A DNA stretch of 63,394 nt from Deinococcus sp. Arct2-2. GTDB taxonomy: Bacteria > Deinococcota > Deinococci > Deinococcales > Deinococcaceae. The notes under the pieces were generated by a model. It saw nothing but the letters and a program-made list of their open reading frames with translations. It was not told the DNA's origin and did not search any database. The translations under genes and the position numbers were made by a program. The stretch lies in the NCBI RefSeq assembly GCF_004801315.1, contig NZ_SSNW01000021.1, forward strand, positions 1 through 63,394, given 5' to 3'. Each line of letters opens with the position of its first letter. Position 1 is the first letter of the stretch. Of the stretch, positions 8,405 through 16,529 are shown in pieces.

Positions 8405-10669
8405 GTGCCCCCCGTCCACGCGCCCTTGCAGGTGGTTTGGTTCAAAAAAGACCTGCGCGTTCACGATCATCTGCCCCTCCTTGAAGCGGCGGCGCGTGGC
8501 CCGGTGTTGCCGCTGTACATCTACGAACCCGAGCAGCTTCAGCACCCCGAATTCGGCGGCCATCACCTTCAGTACCTCAACGACTGCCTGACTGAACTTG
8601 GCGGCGCTTTGCAGGCGTTGGGAACACCTCTGGTCTGCCGCGCGGGAGAAGCAGTGGAGGTGCTGAGCGCGCTGCACGCCGAGACTGGGATTGCAGCACT
8701 CTGGGCGCATGAGGAGACCGGAAACGGCGTCAGCTACGCCCGTGATCGCCGCGTCCGTGCATGGTGCCGCGCTGGGGGCATTCCCTTCACCGAGTTGCCG
8801 CAAAACGGAGTGGTTCGCCGCCTGCACAGCCGAGACGGGTGGGCCGCGCTGTGGGAAGAACGAATGGGCGCTTCTCCTCTCAAACCCCCTGTGCAGCTTC
8901 CGGCGGTCTCCGTGCCTTCTGTTGGTTTGTTAGAGCCTGCCGACGCACGGGTGGCCCCCAATCACAAATCCTTGCCTCCCGGTGGACGGCCCGCCGCCAA
9001 GCGCACCCTCGACAGCTTTTTGGCTGTTCGCGGTGTGGACTACATGCGCGAAATGAGCAGTCCCCTGACCGCCGAGGCGAGTTGCTCGCGGCTGAGTGCA
9101 CCCCTCGCGTTCGGAACGGTCAGTTTGCGCGAGGTGGTGCAGGCGACTCGGCAACGGCTGGCGGCAGTCAAGGGCGATCCAGAGGCTGACCCGAGCTGGG
9201 TGCGGTCTCTGCGCTCCTTCGAGAGCCGCCTGCATTGGCACTGTCATTTTATGCAGCGCCTAGAGACTGAACCGGACATGGAATTTCGCAACCTCAACCG
9301 GGCTTTCGATGACCTGCGTCCGCAGGGGGCTCGGGACTCGTTTGACCGCTGGGCCGCCGGACAGACCGGGTATCCTCTGCAAGACGCCTGCATGCGGATG
9401 CTGAATGAAACGGGCTGGCTGAACTTCCGGATGCGGGCCATGACCATCTCGTTTTCCAGCCAACTGCTGTGGCTGCACTGGCGCGTGCCGGGCGAATATT
9501 TGGCCCACCACTGGCTCGACAACGAACCGGGCATCCACTGGGCACAGGTACAGATGCAGAGCAGCACGGTGGGGATCAATCAGGTGCGAATTTATAACCC
9601 CACCAAGCAGGCCCGCGATCAAGACCCCACTGGGGAATTTATCCGGCGCTGGGTACCGGAACTGGCAGAAGTGCCCACTGACTTCATTCACGCGCCGTGG
9701 ACGTGGAGTGGCGCGGGCCGCCTGAAGTACCCGGCCCCCATCGTAGACGCCGAGCGGGCCATGCGGGCAGCCAAAGCCAAGATCATGGCGGCGCGCCAAA
9801 CGGGGTTTTTTCAGGAAGAAGCCCGGCGCGTGTACGAGTTGCACGGCAGCCGCAAAAAGGCGGTGATGCGGGCCGAACGGCGGGCAAACGGGCTGCCGGA
9901 GAAGCCAGTTCGGCGCACGCAGGCGGTGCTGGACATGGCCGGACAACCCAGCTTGTTCGGGGGGAAAACGGCCACTGCACCTCCCATCGTGCCCGCCGGT
10001 TTGCCGGAGTCTTGGCGGGAAGCCCTCGCCCCCGAGTTCGCTGCGCCCTCGTTTCACCAGCTCAAGGACTTCTTGATAGAGGAGCGCCGCACGCACCGGG
10101 TCTATCCGCCCGCCCCGGACGTGTTCAATGCCCTGCGCTGGACGCCGCTGGAACAGGTCAAGGTCTTGATTCTGGGGCAAGACCCCTATCACGGAGCCGG
10201 ACAAGCGCACGGATTGTCGTTCAGCGTGCAGCCCGGAGTACGGATTCCGCCCAGCCTGCACAATATTTTTAAGGAGTTGCACACCGATGTGCCGGACGTT
10301 CTTCCGCCTCAGCACGGAGACCTGAGTGCTTGGGCGCAGCAGGGCGTCTTGCTGCTCAACGCGGTGCTGACGGTGCGGGCAGGGCAACCGAACAGCCATG
10401 CCGGAATGGGCTGGGAACCGCTCACTGACGCAGTCATCCGGGTGGTGAATGCCAAGCCGGAGCGGGTAGTATTCGTCCTGTGGGGCGCGTATGCCCGCAA
10501 AAAGGCGCGGCTGATCACCGGGCCGCAGCATGTGACTATTCAGTCCGGGCATCCCTCGCCGCTGAGCGTGGCCCACTTTACCGGCACGCGGCCCTTCTCT
10601 AGGGTGAATGCGGCGCTGGAAGAAGTGAACATTGCGCCCATAGATTGGCAGTTGCCTGCGGGCCTGTGA
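8405..10669 (+). CDS. Cryptochrome/photolyase fused to family-1 uracil-DNA glycosylase
   Basis: One uninterrupted 754-residue frame joins two DNA-repair enzymes. Residues ~8-490 are a cryptochrome/photolyase: the alpha/beta antenna domain opens with VVWFKKDLRVHDHLPLL, and the FAD domain shows RLSAPLAFGTVS, ETGWLNFRMRAMTISF and RIYNPTKQARDQDPTGEF. Residues ~535-754 are a full-length UDG with GQDPYHGAGQAHGLSFSV (catalytic Asp about residue 593), HPSPLS (about 716) and the usual PIDWQLP end. The linker runs roughly 495-535 (TQAVLDMAGQPSLFGG). The photolyase half would reverse UV dimers using FADH and light; the UDG half would excise uracil. The subclass is uncertain: the usual class I WQW segment is replaced by AQVQMQSSTVGIN. 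An ATG at 9935 could allow separate UDG synthesis. GTG 8405 is preferred; the frame is open to 8273. Confidence 0.9.
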   Translation: MPPVHAPLQVVWFKKDLRVHDHLPLLEAAARGPVLPLYIYEPEQLQHPEFGGHHLQYLNDCLTELGGALQALGTPLVCRAGEAVEVLSALHAETGIAALWAHEETGNGVSYARDRRVRAWCRAGGIPFTELPQNGVVRRLHSRDGWAALWEERMGASPLKPPVQLPAVSVPSVGLLEPADARVAPNHKSLPPGGRPAAKRTLDSFLAVRGVDYMREMSSPLTAEASCSRLSAPLAFGTVSLREVVQATRQRLAAVKGDPEADPSWVRSLRSFESRLHWHCHFMQRLETEPDMEFRNLNRAFDDLRPQGARDSFDRWAAGQTGYPLQDACMRMLNETGWLNFRMRAMTISFSSQLLWLHWRVPGEYLAHHWLDNEPGIHWAQVQMQSSTVGINQVRIYNPTKQARDQDPTGEFIRRWVPELAEVPTDFIHAPWTWSGAGRLKYPAPIVDAERAMRAAKAKIMAARQTGFFQEEARRVYELHGSRKKAVMRAERRANGLPEKPVRRTQAVLDMAGQPSLFGGKTATAPPIVPAGLPESWREALAPEFAAPSFHQLKDFLIEERRTHRVYPPAPDVFNALRWTPLEQVKVLILGQDPYHGAGQAHGLSFSVQPGVRIPPSLHNIFKELHTDVPDVLPPQHGDLSAWAQQGVLLLNAVLTVRAGQPNSHAGMGWEPLTDAVIRVVNAKPERVVFVLWGAYARKKARLITGPQHVTIQSGHPSPLSVAHFTGTRPFSRVNAALEEVNIAPIDWQLPAGL

Positions 10670-10768
10670 TCTCAAAAGGGCTTCAACGAAGGTCAAAAAC
10701 GTGTTCAGCTCGCCTGAGTCTCTTGAGGATGGAAGGCAGCTTCGGCTTACTTACCGATCATGCCAAAC

Positions 10769-10789
10769 TACTGGTGCTCCGCTGACTCA
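10769..10789 (+). repeat. Left terminal inverted repeat of the IS701-type element
   Basis: It begins TACTGGTGCTCCGCTGACTC and pairs with the complement of 12327-12347. Confidence 0.65.
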
Positions 10790-10811
10790 TAGAATGGGTG
10801 CAAGCTAGGGA

Positions 10812-12191
10812 ATGGACACCCAACAGCTCATTCCTGAACCGTTGGAGCAGTATTGCCAGCTGTTCAACGCGGCGTTTACGCGTCCCACACAGCAGGCCAC
10901 GTTTCGAACGTATCTGCAAGGTCCTCTCTTGGGAACGGAACGTCACAACACGGCGACGGGACTCGCGCATACTGAACCGGGCCAACCGGGCAGCCGACAC
11001 AAAGACGCACAGCGTGTTCAGTGGTTTTTATCTGAAAGTACTTGGGATCCGGAAGGGTTCAATGACATGCGGTTAGCCATGCTGAGAACCCTTGCCAGCA
11101 CTGCGCCGTGTGACGGCGCGGTGCTGGTGATTGACGAGACAGGCGACCGGAAATACGGCACGCACACCGCGCATGTGGGTCGGCAGTCTTCGGGAAGTTT
11201 GGGCAAGGTCGACTCGGGCATCGTGACCGTCCATGTGCTGTATGACACGCCAAATGCATATGTTCCCCTCAAATTTGTGCCGTATACACCAGCCCATCAT
11301 GTTGAACGCAAGACGAATGATCCCGCGTTCAACACCAAGCCCCAACTGGCCATTGACCTGATTGACGCTGTCCGGGTCGATTAGCCGTATCGAGCAGTGG
11401 TTGCGGAGAGCTTCTACGGACGGAACGAGGTCTTCCAGACCCACCTGATCCGTCAACACATTCCCTTCGTGTAAGCCCTGCCCGCATCCCACACGTGGTG
11501 GCATACCGCAGACCAGCCAGGGAGTGCCCTGGAACTGGCGCTGCACGCAGCGCCAGAGGCCTGGCAACCTCTCGTGCGCACGTATGCCGATGGGCATCAA
11601 GAAATCAAATGGGTCGCTGAGCTTCAGGGCGGCCCCTTTGGGCCGCACCAGACCTTTCGGCTGATTGTGGTCACGCCGGATCCGGTGGCGTTGCCAGAAG
11701 ACCGCACGGAAGACCTGATTTCTAATCTCCGTACCGATGAACAAGACACCATGGTGTGGCATGCCAAGACGCCGCCAGCGACGCTGTTGGAGATCGCTTT
11801 GCTTTATGCCCGGCGGCCTCGAATTGAGCAGGCCTACCGCGAGGTCAAGCAGCATTTGGGCTGGACACACTGTCAAGCACGCTCCGACCTGGCCCTGTGA
11901 CGCCATTGGAACCTCGTCTGTGTCGCGTTCTGTCTCTTGTATTGGGAAGCGTCACAGCCGATAGATGAAGATCCCACGATAGGGCCGCACGACGATCACC
12001 CACCCTCAGTGGCGGCTGAACAGCCGCCGACTTGGAGTGCCGCTTTGCGTCGCGTCCGTTGTTATTTGGAGCCCTTCGTCTGGATTTGGCGAGCGTGGCG
12101 TGCCTTCACCACAGCTGAACCACCCAAGACACTGCTCGCGTTGCTTAGGTCTGTGGCACAGGGGCAGCCCCTCTCGCTCTATGTCACGTAG
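10812..12191 (+). pseudogene. IS701-family transposase, interrupted by three in-frame stops
   Basis: An intact copy would be 459 residues. The frame from ATG 10812 never shifts but contains TAG at 11382, TAA at 11472 and TGA at 11898 before its natural TAG at 12189. Homology continues across each stop: VLVIDETGDRKYGTH carries the first catalytic Asp, VVAESFYGRNEVF the second region (Glu where Asp is usual), and RRPRIEQAYREVKQHLGW the catalytic Glu. The stops can be explained as TGG to TAG, CAA to TAA and CGA to TGA, all C:G to T:A changes; the original codons are inferred from context. It is inactive as read. Confidence 0.85.
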
Positions 12192-12326
12192 ATGCCGTCC
12201 AGAAGGGCATTCTTCTTCGGAGTCAACGGACTACCAGAGCCTGATGAACGAGCCAGAGGCCGTGTCCGTCGCTGAGGTCGACCAAACCACGCCGCGAAAA
12301 ACAACGTGTTTCTGGGATCACCAAGA

Positions 12327-12347
12327 CAACTCAACGGAGTACCAATA
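12327..12347 (-). repeat. Right terminal inverted repeat of the IS701-type element
   Basis: Read on the minus strand it begins TATTGGTACTCCGTTGAG. It also forms the last codons of the adjoining response-regulator frame. Confidence 0.65.
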
Positions 12348-12849
12348 AGTCAGAGAGGAGCAGCACGTGGTGCCCCATCTTCCCAGCAGGCCCAGATCCA
12401 AGGCCCGCAGCACCGCTTGCAGCCGATCTTGCCTCTCCAACTTGGACAGAAGACTTGACACATGATTTTTGACGGTGCCCTCTTGCAGATGCAGGGCCCG
12501 CGCCACCTGTTTATTGGAGTGTCCCCCTGCCATGAGCCGCAAGACCTCCAGTTCGCGGAGGGTTAATTCTGGCTGTGGGTTGGCTTGATCCACTGGAAGA
12601 AAATGCCTGGGCAAGGCGCTGTGGATGGTCCGGTCTCCCTTGACGGCCGCGTGGAGAGTCTCGGTCAGCACTGCAAACTCGACATCTTTGAGCAGGTAGC
12701 TGTAGGCCCCCAGCCGCAGGCCTGCCAGCGCCGTGGCCGCCTCACTGAAAGTGCTCAGCAACACGACGGCCACAGCATTGCCCTCGGCACGCAGCGCCTG
12801 AAGTACCTCCAACCCGTCTAACTGCGGCATTCGGACATCCAGCAGTAAG
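12348..12849 (-). pseudogene. LuxR/NarL response regulator, both ends lost to insertion sequences
   Basis: The remnant encodes the receiver from its phosphoacceptor strand (LLLDVRMPQLDGLEVL) through LLSTF and LLKDV, then a LuxR helix-turn-helix (LTLRELEVLRLMAGGHSNKQ and GTVKNHVSSLLSKL). The normal first ~50 residues with the acidic Asp pair are missing. The frame continues upstream to 12962, but those codons are the antisense of an IS6-type transposase, and homology resumes exactly at its inferred end near 12849. Downstream, the frame reads into the IS701 right repeat. The phosphoacceptor Asp survives, but the fold is incomplete. No partner kinase is adjacent. Confidence 0.8.
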
Positions 12850-13330
12850 GGTTGTGTTGCCTTAACTGGCTCAGGGTAGGCTGACCCGCCGTGACTGATA
12901 CCAAAGCCTACCGCCACCGCTTTCTCACCTTGGTCATTCAGCACGCCGTTTAGCTGTATCACCGTTCCCCCTCAGTGACCGTGACGTGCAGGAATTGCTT
13001 CACCAGCGCGGCCCAACAGGTCAGCCACAAAACACTGCGCGAATGGTGCATGAACTTCGGGCCTCTGTTCGCTGAAGAACTGCGTCAGCGGGAACCCCGC
13101 CGGGGTTCCCGCTGGCATCTGGTTGATGCCTGCACGACGGTGGATGGCGTCCGACACTGGTGATGGCGGGCAGTGGACGAGCACGGCTTGGTGCAGGGCA
13201 TCTTTCTTCCGCGCCACCGAGAGATCGAGGCCGCGAACACCTTCCTGACCCGGCTGTTGGGTGAACACGATGTCCCAGAAGTCATTCACACCGGGTCAGC
13301 TGCGGAGTTGCGGTGCTGCGATCTTCGCAT
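12850..13330 (+). mobile_element. IS6-family transposase remnant
   Basis: The left edge GGTTGTGTTGC (about 12850) resembles an IS6-type terminal repeat. The transposase starts at GTG 12891 and shows IQHAV(stop)LYHR, a frame slip, SHKTLREWCMNFGPLFAEEL, REPRRGSRWHLVDA, a TGA in place of a sense codon at 13161, then WRAVDEHGLVQGIF and FLTRLLGEHDVPEVIHT. After another slip only QLRSCGAAI-like traces remain and the right half is gone. A TAG at 12951 replaces the usual Trp of VWLYHR. Its insertion removed the start of the adjoining response regulator. It is clearly dead. Confidence 0.78.
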
Positions 13331-13449
13331 CTGCTGGATCCGCTGGCTCACGCCGCTCCGTCAAGGCGTCAGCACAGCTTTCTTTTTAGGGCAGCGGGTG
13401 ACTAGAGTTGGATGCCACCCTGCATCACGTTTTGCTGCTCCAGCGGCGC
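13331..13449. other. Junction sequence, no gene recognised
   Basis: This short segment lies between the IS6 remnant and the NmrA-like gene. I recognise neither an IS end nor coding homology. Confidence 0.4.
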
Positions 13450-14295
13450 TCAATGGCCCAGATTCTTGCGTACAAACGCCTCATAACTCGTCGGTGGGCG
13501 GCCCAGCACCCAGCCCAGGACGTTGGCGCTGCCAGTCAACCCATGCCGCGAATAGTACAGGAACATCCGCTCCAACGAATCTGAGCCGTAAGCCTCTACT
13601 GGGGTGCTCCGCGGCATCCGGGCGGTGACCGTTTCCAGGACAACCTGCTGCACCTCAATCGGTTTCCCCACAACCTTGCTGACAATCTCGGCCATCTGCC
13701 GCACACTGAGCGGTTCGCCGCCCACCAGATCGTAGCTAGCCCGCAAATGACTCTTTTCGCTCAGTACCTTGACTGCGACTTCGGCCACGTCGTCTAGAGC
13801 CACCACCGACATAGGTTGATCCGGCGAATACGGGGCAGCCATAACGCCGCTCTGAATGGCCCGCTGCGGACTTTGCATGAACATGGTCGGGTGCAAAACA
13901 GTGTACGGCACACCTGAATCCACCAAGTATTCCTGGGTCAGCAGCTTGTTCCAATGATGCCGCAAGGACGAGATAAACGGCTGAAGCACTGAGAAATACA
14001 CAAACTGAGAGACGCCGTGCTCCTGAGCGAGGTCAGTCATGGCTTGGCCGATAGCCAGTTCACGGGGATGCTCCGGCGGGCCAATGTGAAAGACCTGGGT
14101 AATGCCCTGGAAGGCCGCACCGAGTGAGATGGGGTCAAGCAAGTCACCCACAACAATGTCTTGGACGCCCACAGCGTTGAGTTGCGCCTTGCCTTGTTCA
14201 CTGTGGACGAAGGCGCGGACAGGCAATCCTGCCTGTATCAGCGCCGCGACGATAGCTGTACCAACATGGCCACTGGCTGAGGTAACAAGAATCAT
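13450..14295 (-). CDS. NmrA-like / SDR family NAD(P)-binding protein
   Basis: This 281-residue protein has an N-terminal Rossmann motif (ILVTSASGHVGTAIVAAL), a second strand followed by VVGDLLDPISL, and a family pattern like QmrA/YtfG quinone or atypical SDR proteins (YFSVLQP, LHPTMFMQ, VALDDVAEVA). It probably binds NADP(H); whether it is an oxidoreductase or a redox sensor is open. The ATG at 14295 has AGGAGG just upstream; an in-frame TTG precedes it by one codon. It is the second gene after the cupin gene, probably one transcript controlled by the TetR-type regulator at 15188. Confidence 0.8.
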   Translation of the reverse strand: MILVTSASGHVGTAIVAALIQAGLPVRAFVHSEQGKAQLNAVGVQDIVVGDLLDPISLGAAFQGITQVFHIGPPEHPRELAIGQAMTDLAQEHGVSQFVYFSVLQPFISSLRHHWNKLLTQEYLVDSGVPYTVLHPTMFMQSPQRAIQSGVMAAPYSPDQPMSVVALDDVAEVAVKVLSEKSHLRASYDLVGGEPLSVRQMAEIVSKVVGKPIEVQQVVLETVTARMPRSTPVEAYGSDSLERMFLYYSRHGLTGSANVLGWVLGRPPTSYEAFVRKNLGH

Positions 14296-14352
14296 CAATC
14301 CTCCTGATCTGAAGAGGCGCAGGGGGGAGGGCCCAAGGACCTTCCCCTGTCC

Positions 14353-14886
14353 TCAAGCGTGCTGGAGAAGCTCGGTGTGATAGCGGGCCGCCAGCGCCAT
14401 CGATTTTTCCTTGAAAGCCTGCTGCTCCGCGTCACTCATGGTCGGTGCGGGCGTGGTGCGGGTCGCCACCGGCACCCCGACTTCTCTGAACATGTCTTCT
14501 TGGCCCGCCGGGACACACAGGCACAGCAGCCGCACCAGGCCTGCACTCTTGTTCTGGAATTGGTGGGGCGCGTTGGCCGGGATATTCACTGTGGTGCCCG
14601 CCCCGGCCATCACGGTCTCACCCCGGAAGGTCAGGGTGACCTCACCTTCCAGAATGCTGAACATCTCCTCGAAGTCGTGACGGTGCGGGGGCGGTCCACC
14701 GCCCGGTGGAATCAACATGTCGATCAAAGTGTAGCGGCCATTGGTCTGCTGACCGTCCACCACAATGGTGTAGGTGTCACCGACCACCGCGAGGTGTTCC
14801 AAGCGTTGATCGGTTTCTGGACGGGCGACAGTGAGTGGTCGGCTGAGGTCGTCGGCGGGGAGTGGGGTGCCGGCTGGCTGAGTCAT
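14353..14886 (-). CDS. Cupin-domain protein
   Basis: This 177-residue protein is a single-domain cupin. The two conserved cupin motifs are visible: PPHRHDFEEMFSILEGE with the metal-binding His residues and Glu, and later NIPANAPHQFQNKS with the last His. The C-terminal ~50 residues (TRTTPAPTMSDAEQQAFKEK) are helical and typical of quinol-oxidation or detoxification-associated cupins, but the substrate is unknown. ATG 14886 is preceded by GGAGG; the frame is open upstream. It sits between a hydrolase stub and the NmrA-like gene, all on the minus strand downstream of the palindrome at 15115. Confidence 0.8.
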   Translation of the reverse strand: MTQPAGTPLPADDLSRPLTVARPETDQRLEHLAVVGDTYTIVVDGQQTNGRYTLIDMLIPPGGGPPPHRHDFEEMFSILEGEVTLTFRGETVMAGAGTTVNIPANAPHQFQNKSAGLVRLLCLCVPAGQEDMFREVGVPVATRTTPAPTMSDAEQQAFKEKSMALAARYHTELLQHA

Positions 14887-14944
14887 GGGGTACCTCCAGG
14901 AACGAAGTGAGATGACATGAGGAATTTTGCTGACTTCCTGCACT

Positions 14945-15079
14945 TCAAGGGCGCTGCTTGAGCATCGTCATCACCTGCCTTACGCCCTCATCGGGCTGTT
15001 TCTCGGGGATGAAATGACCACAATTGTGGTGGGCGTCAGGCCGCGAAGATCGAACGGGGCAAAGATACTGGGCATACCC
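14945..15079 (-). pseudogene. C-terminal stub of an alpha/beta hydrolase
   Basis: Only the last ~44 residues remain, ending HHNCGHFIPEKQPDEGVRQV and a TGA at 14945. The GHF(I/V)PEE-P pattern is the usual C-terminal end of alpha/beta hydrolases, including the catalytic His. Nothing upstream resembles the rest of the enzyme. The stub stops near the operator at 15115, so a former first gene of the cupin/NmrA operon was probably deleted internally. Confidence 0.55.
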
Positions 15080-15114
15080 ACTCCTTATCCACCAACACGT
15101 GGACATGGTTTTAG

Positions 15115-15136
15115 AAACGGATGATATCATCCGTTT
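15115..15136. promoter_or_regulatory. 22-bp perfect palindrome, probable TetR-family operator
   Basis: The half-site AAACGGATGAT is followed directly by its exact reverse complement, with no mismatch and no spacer. It lies between the TetR-type gene (plus strand) and the hydrolase stub/cupin/NmrA genes (minus strand). Length and position fit a TetR-family dimer site controlling both directions. Binding is inferred. Confidence 0.75.
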
Positions 15137-15187
15137 ATCGTGCCGTTGAGCTTTTTTAACGAAACAGTGAATGTGCTTGAATCCGCT

Positions 15188-15823
15188 ATGGATCAAGTGG
15201 CCCTATCTCCCCACCAGCGGGCTGACGCTCAACGCAACCGGGAATTGTTACTGATGTCTGCTGCCGCAACCTTTACGGCAGAGGGATCCCGCGTCACCAT
15301 GCAGCGGATTGCCCAGAATGCAGGGGTGGGAATCGGCACCCTCTACCGCCATTTTCCAGACCGCACAGCGCTGTTTTCGGCACTCAGTCACCGCGCCTAT
15401 CAGGCGGTTTTGCGGCTGGCTCAGGCGTCCCGCGCCGCTGAGGTGGATCCCTTCTTGGCGCTGCGTCATTTTTTGGTCGGCACTATTGCTCACCGCCAGT
15501 CCCTGGTGCTTCCCCTGCATGGCGCGCCGGTGACAGCGAGCAAGATTGATCTCGGGCTCCGACTGGCCATCAGTTCGGAACTCGACCAGATTCTTCAGGT
15601 GGGTCAACGGGCAGGCACGCTGCGCCAGGATGTCAACGCCACCGATATCATCGTGTTCGGGGCCCTGCTAGCCCAAGGCCTACCCAATCTTCCCGAGCCT
15701 ACGTTGGCAATGGAGCGTGCGGCCCACGTCTTTATTGATGGTCTCCGGGTCACCACCTCATCATTGCCGGGACAGCCTGTAAGCCGCGCTGAGCTGGAAA
15801 GCAGCCTTAAAACCGATCAATGA
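15188..15823 (+). CDS. TetR/AcrR family transcriptional regulator
   Basis: This 211-residue protein has an N-terminal helix-turn-helix (residues ~14-58: LMSAAATFTAEGSRVTMQRI, VGIGTLYRHFPDRTAL) and a C-terminal ligand domain of the SCO1712/TetR_C type common near NmrA and cupin genes. The frame is open to a GTG at 15140; ATG 15188 (MDQVALSPHQ) gives the usual short N-terminal tail and leaves room for the promoter. It is divergent from the cupin/NmrA genes with the 22-bp palindrome between, so it likely represses both itself and them. Confidence 0.82.
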   Translation: MDQVALSPHQRADAQRNRELLLMSAAATFTAEGSRVTMQRIAQNAGVGIGTLYRHFPDRTALFSALSHRAYQAVLRLAQASRAAEVDPFLALRHFLVGTIAHRQSLVLPLHGAPVTASKIDLGLRLAISSELDQILQVGQRAGTLRQDVNATDIIVFGALLAQGLPNLPEPTLAMERAAHVFIDGLRVTTSSLPGQPVSRAELESSLKTDQ

Positions 15824-16006
15824 TGTTGATAACTTGAGCGCCCGGAACTTGAGGGTGAGTCAGTTTTTATGTCTTACGCCTGACGCCCATTCCTGATCAG
15901 AATGGGACATCAGGCCAGCCCGAACCAGTCAGCCAAGCTCAGTTTTAGGCCCCCTCAGGCCGCTACGCAGATCTGGCCGGTTCGGGCGCTCTTCTCTAAC
16001 ACTACA
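15824..16006. other. Intergenic, no gene recognised
   Basis: Between the TetR-type gene and the IS5-type remnant. I see no coding homology. Confidence 0.4.
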
Positions 16007-16399
16007 CCTCTTGCGAAAGTCAGGCGGGACGTGCGCGGGTATGGTTACAGAGTGCGGCGATCAGCTGAACCCGGAGCGCCAACCGACGCCGCCGATGTCG
16101 GTATACGCCCCCCAGCACGCGAAAGATCCTCATGCGACGGATGACACGTTCAATGCCCTGCCGGGTCTGCGCCAGCAGGCGATGTTCCTGACGCTGGTCG
16201 GCAGAGAGGGGCGACGCCCGCGTCGCCTTGTGTGTGGTGATGGCGTGCCTTCGCGGAGGGTCAGTACCTCTTCCATCTCGGCAAAAGTTGCTGGGTAGAC
16301 CCCGGTGCGTCGACGAAACTGCTTGCGATTCATCTTCAGCGTGCGTGTCAGACGGTCTCGCTCCACGCTGCCAGCTGAGCCCATGACTTTCGCAAGAGG
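16007..16399 (-). mobile_element. Internally deleted IS5-type element with intact ends
   Basis: Perfect 16-bp inverted repeats CCTCTTGCGAAAGTCA bound the element (16007-16022 and complement of 16384-16399). On the minus strand the left part encodes a transposase start (MNRKQFRRRTGVYPATFAEM). About 200 nt later, in another frame, come the last ~57 residues (RQGIERVIRRMRIFRVLGG, then YRHRRRRLALRVQLIAALC) ending in a TGA inside the terminal repeat. The whole catalytic centre is missing. About 0.39 kb survives of an element normally near 0.8-1 kb. It could still be mobilised by a related full-length transposase. Confidence 0.8.
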
Positions 16400-16529
16400 T
16401 CTAATGGAGAATAACGAGTCTCATTAAGCGGAGATTGCTTGAGAGGGCCTTGCAGCGGCCCCTATTGAAACAGTGCCGTATTGGAACACTCCCCGCAGTG
16501 CTGCCCGCTGCCGTGTTTCACCATAGGGG

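Larger units (their letters stand above)
10769..12347 (+). mobile_element. Degenerate IS701-type insertion sequence
   Basis: A 1.58-kb element bounded by imperfect inverted repeats: left TACTGGTGCTCCGCTGAC at 10769 and the complement of 12327-12347, TATTGGTACTCCGTTGAG. Fifteen of the first 19 positions match, and three of the four mismatches are transitions. The single transposase frame between them is broken by three stops. No matching target duplication could be recognised. It sits at the C-terminal end of a response-regulator remnant, whose reading frame runs into the right repeat. Confidence 0.75.

Noticed and set aside
11382..11900. Stop-codon recoding in the transposase
   Set aside because: Three different stops occur in one gene and no other gene here needs readthrough. 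Decay is the simpler reading.
12318..12962. Intact response regulator of 214 residues
   Set aside because: The first ~38 codons are antisense to an IS6-type transposase and the last codons lie in the IS701 repeat.
16130..16384. 84-codon minus-strand ORF as an independent gene
   Set aside because: Its first half is a transposase start and the rest is out of frame after an internal deletion.
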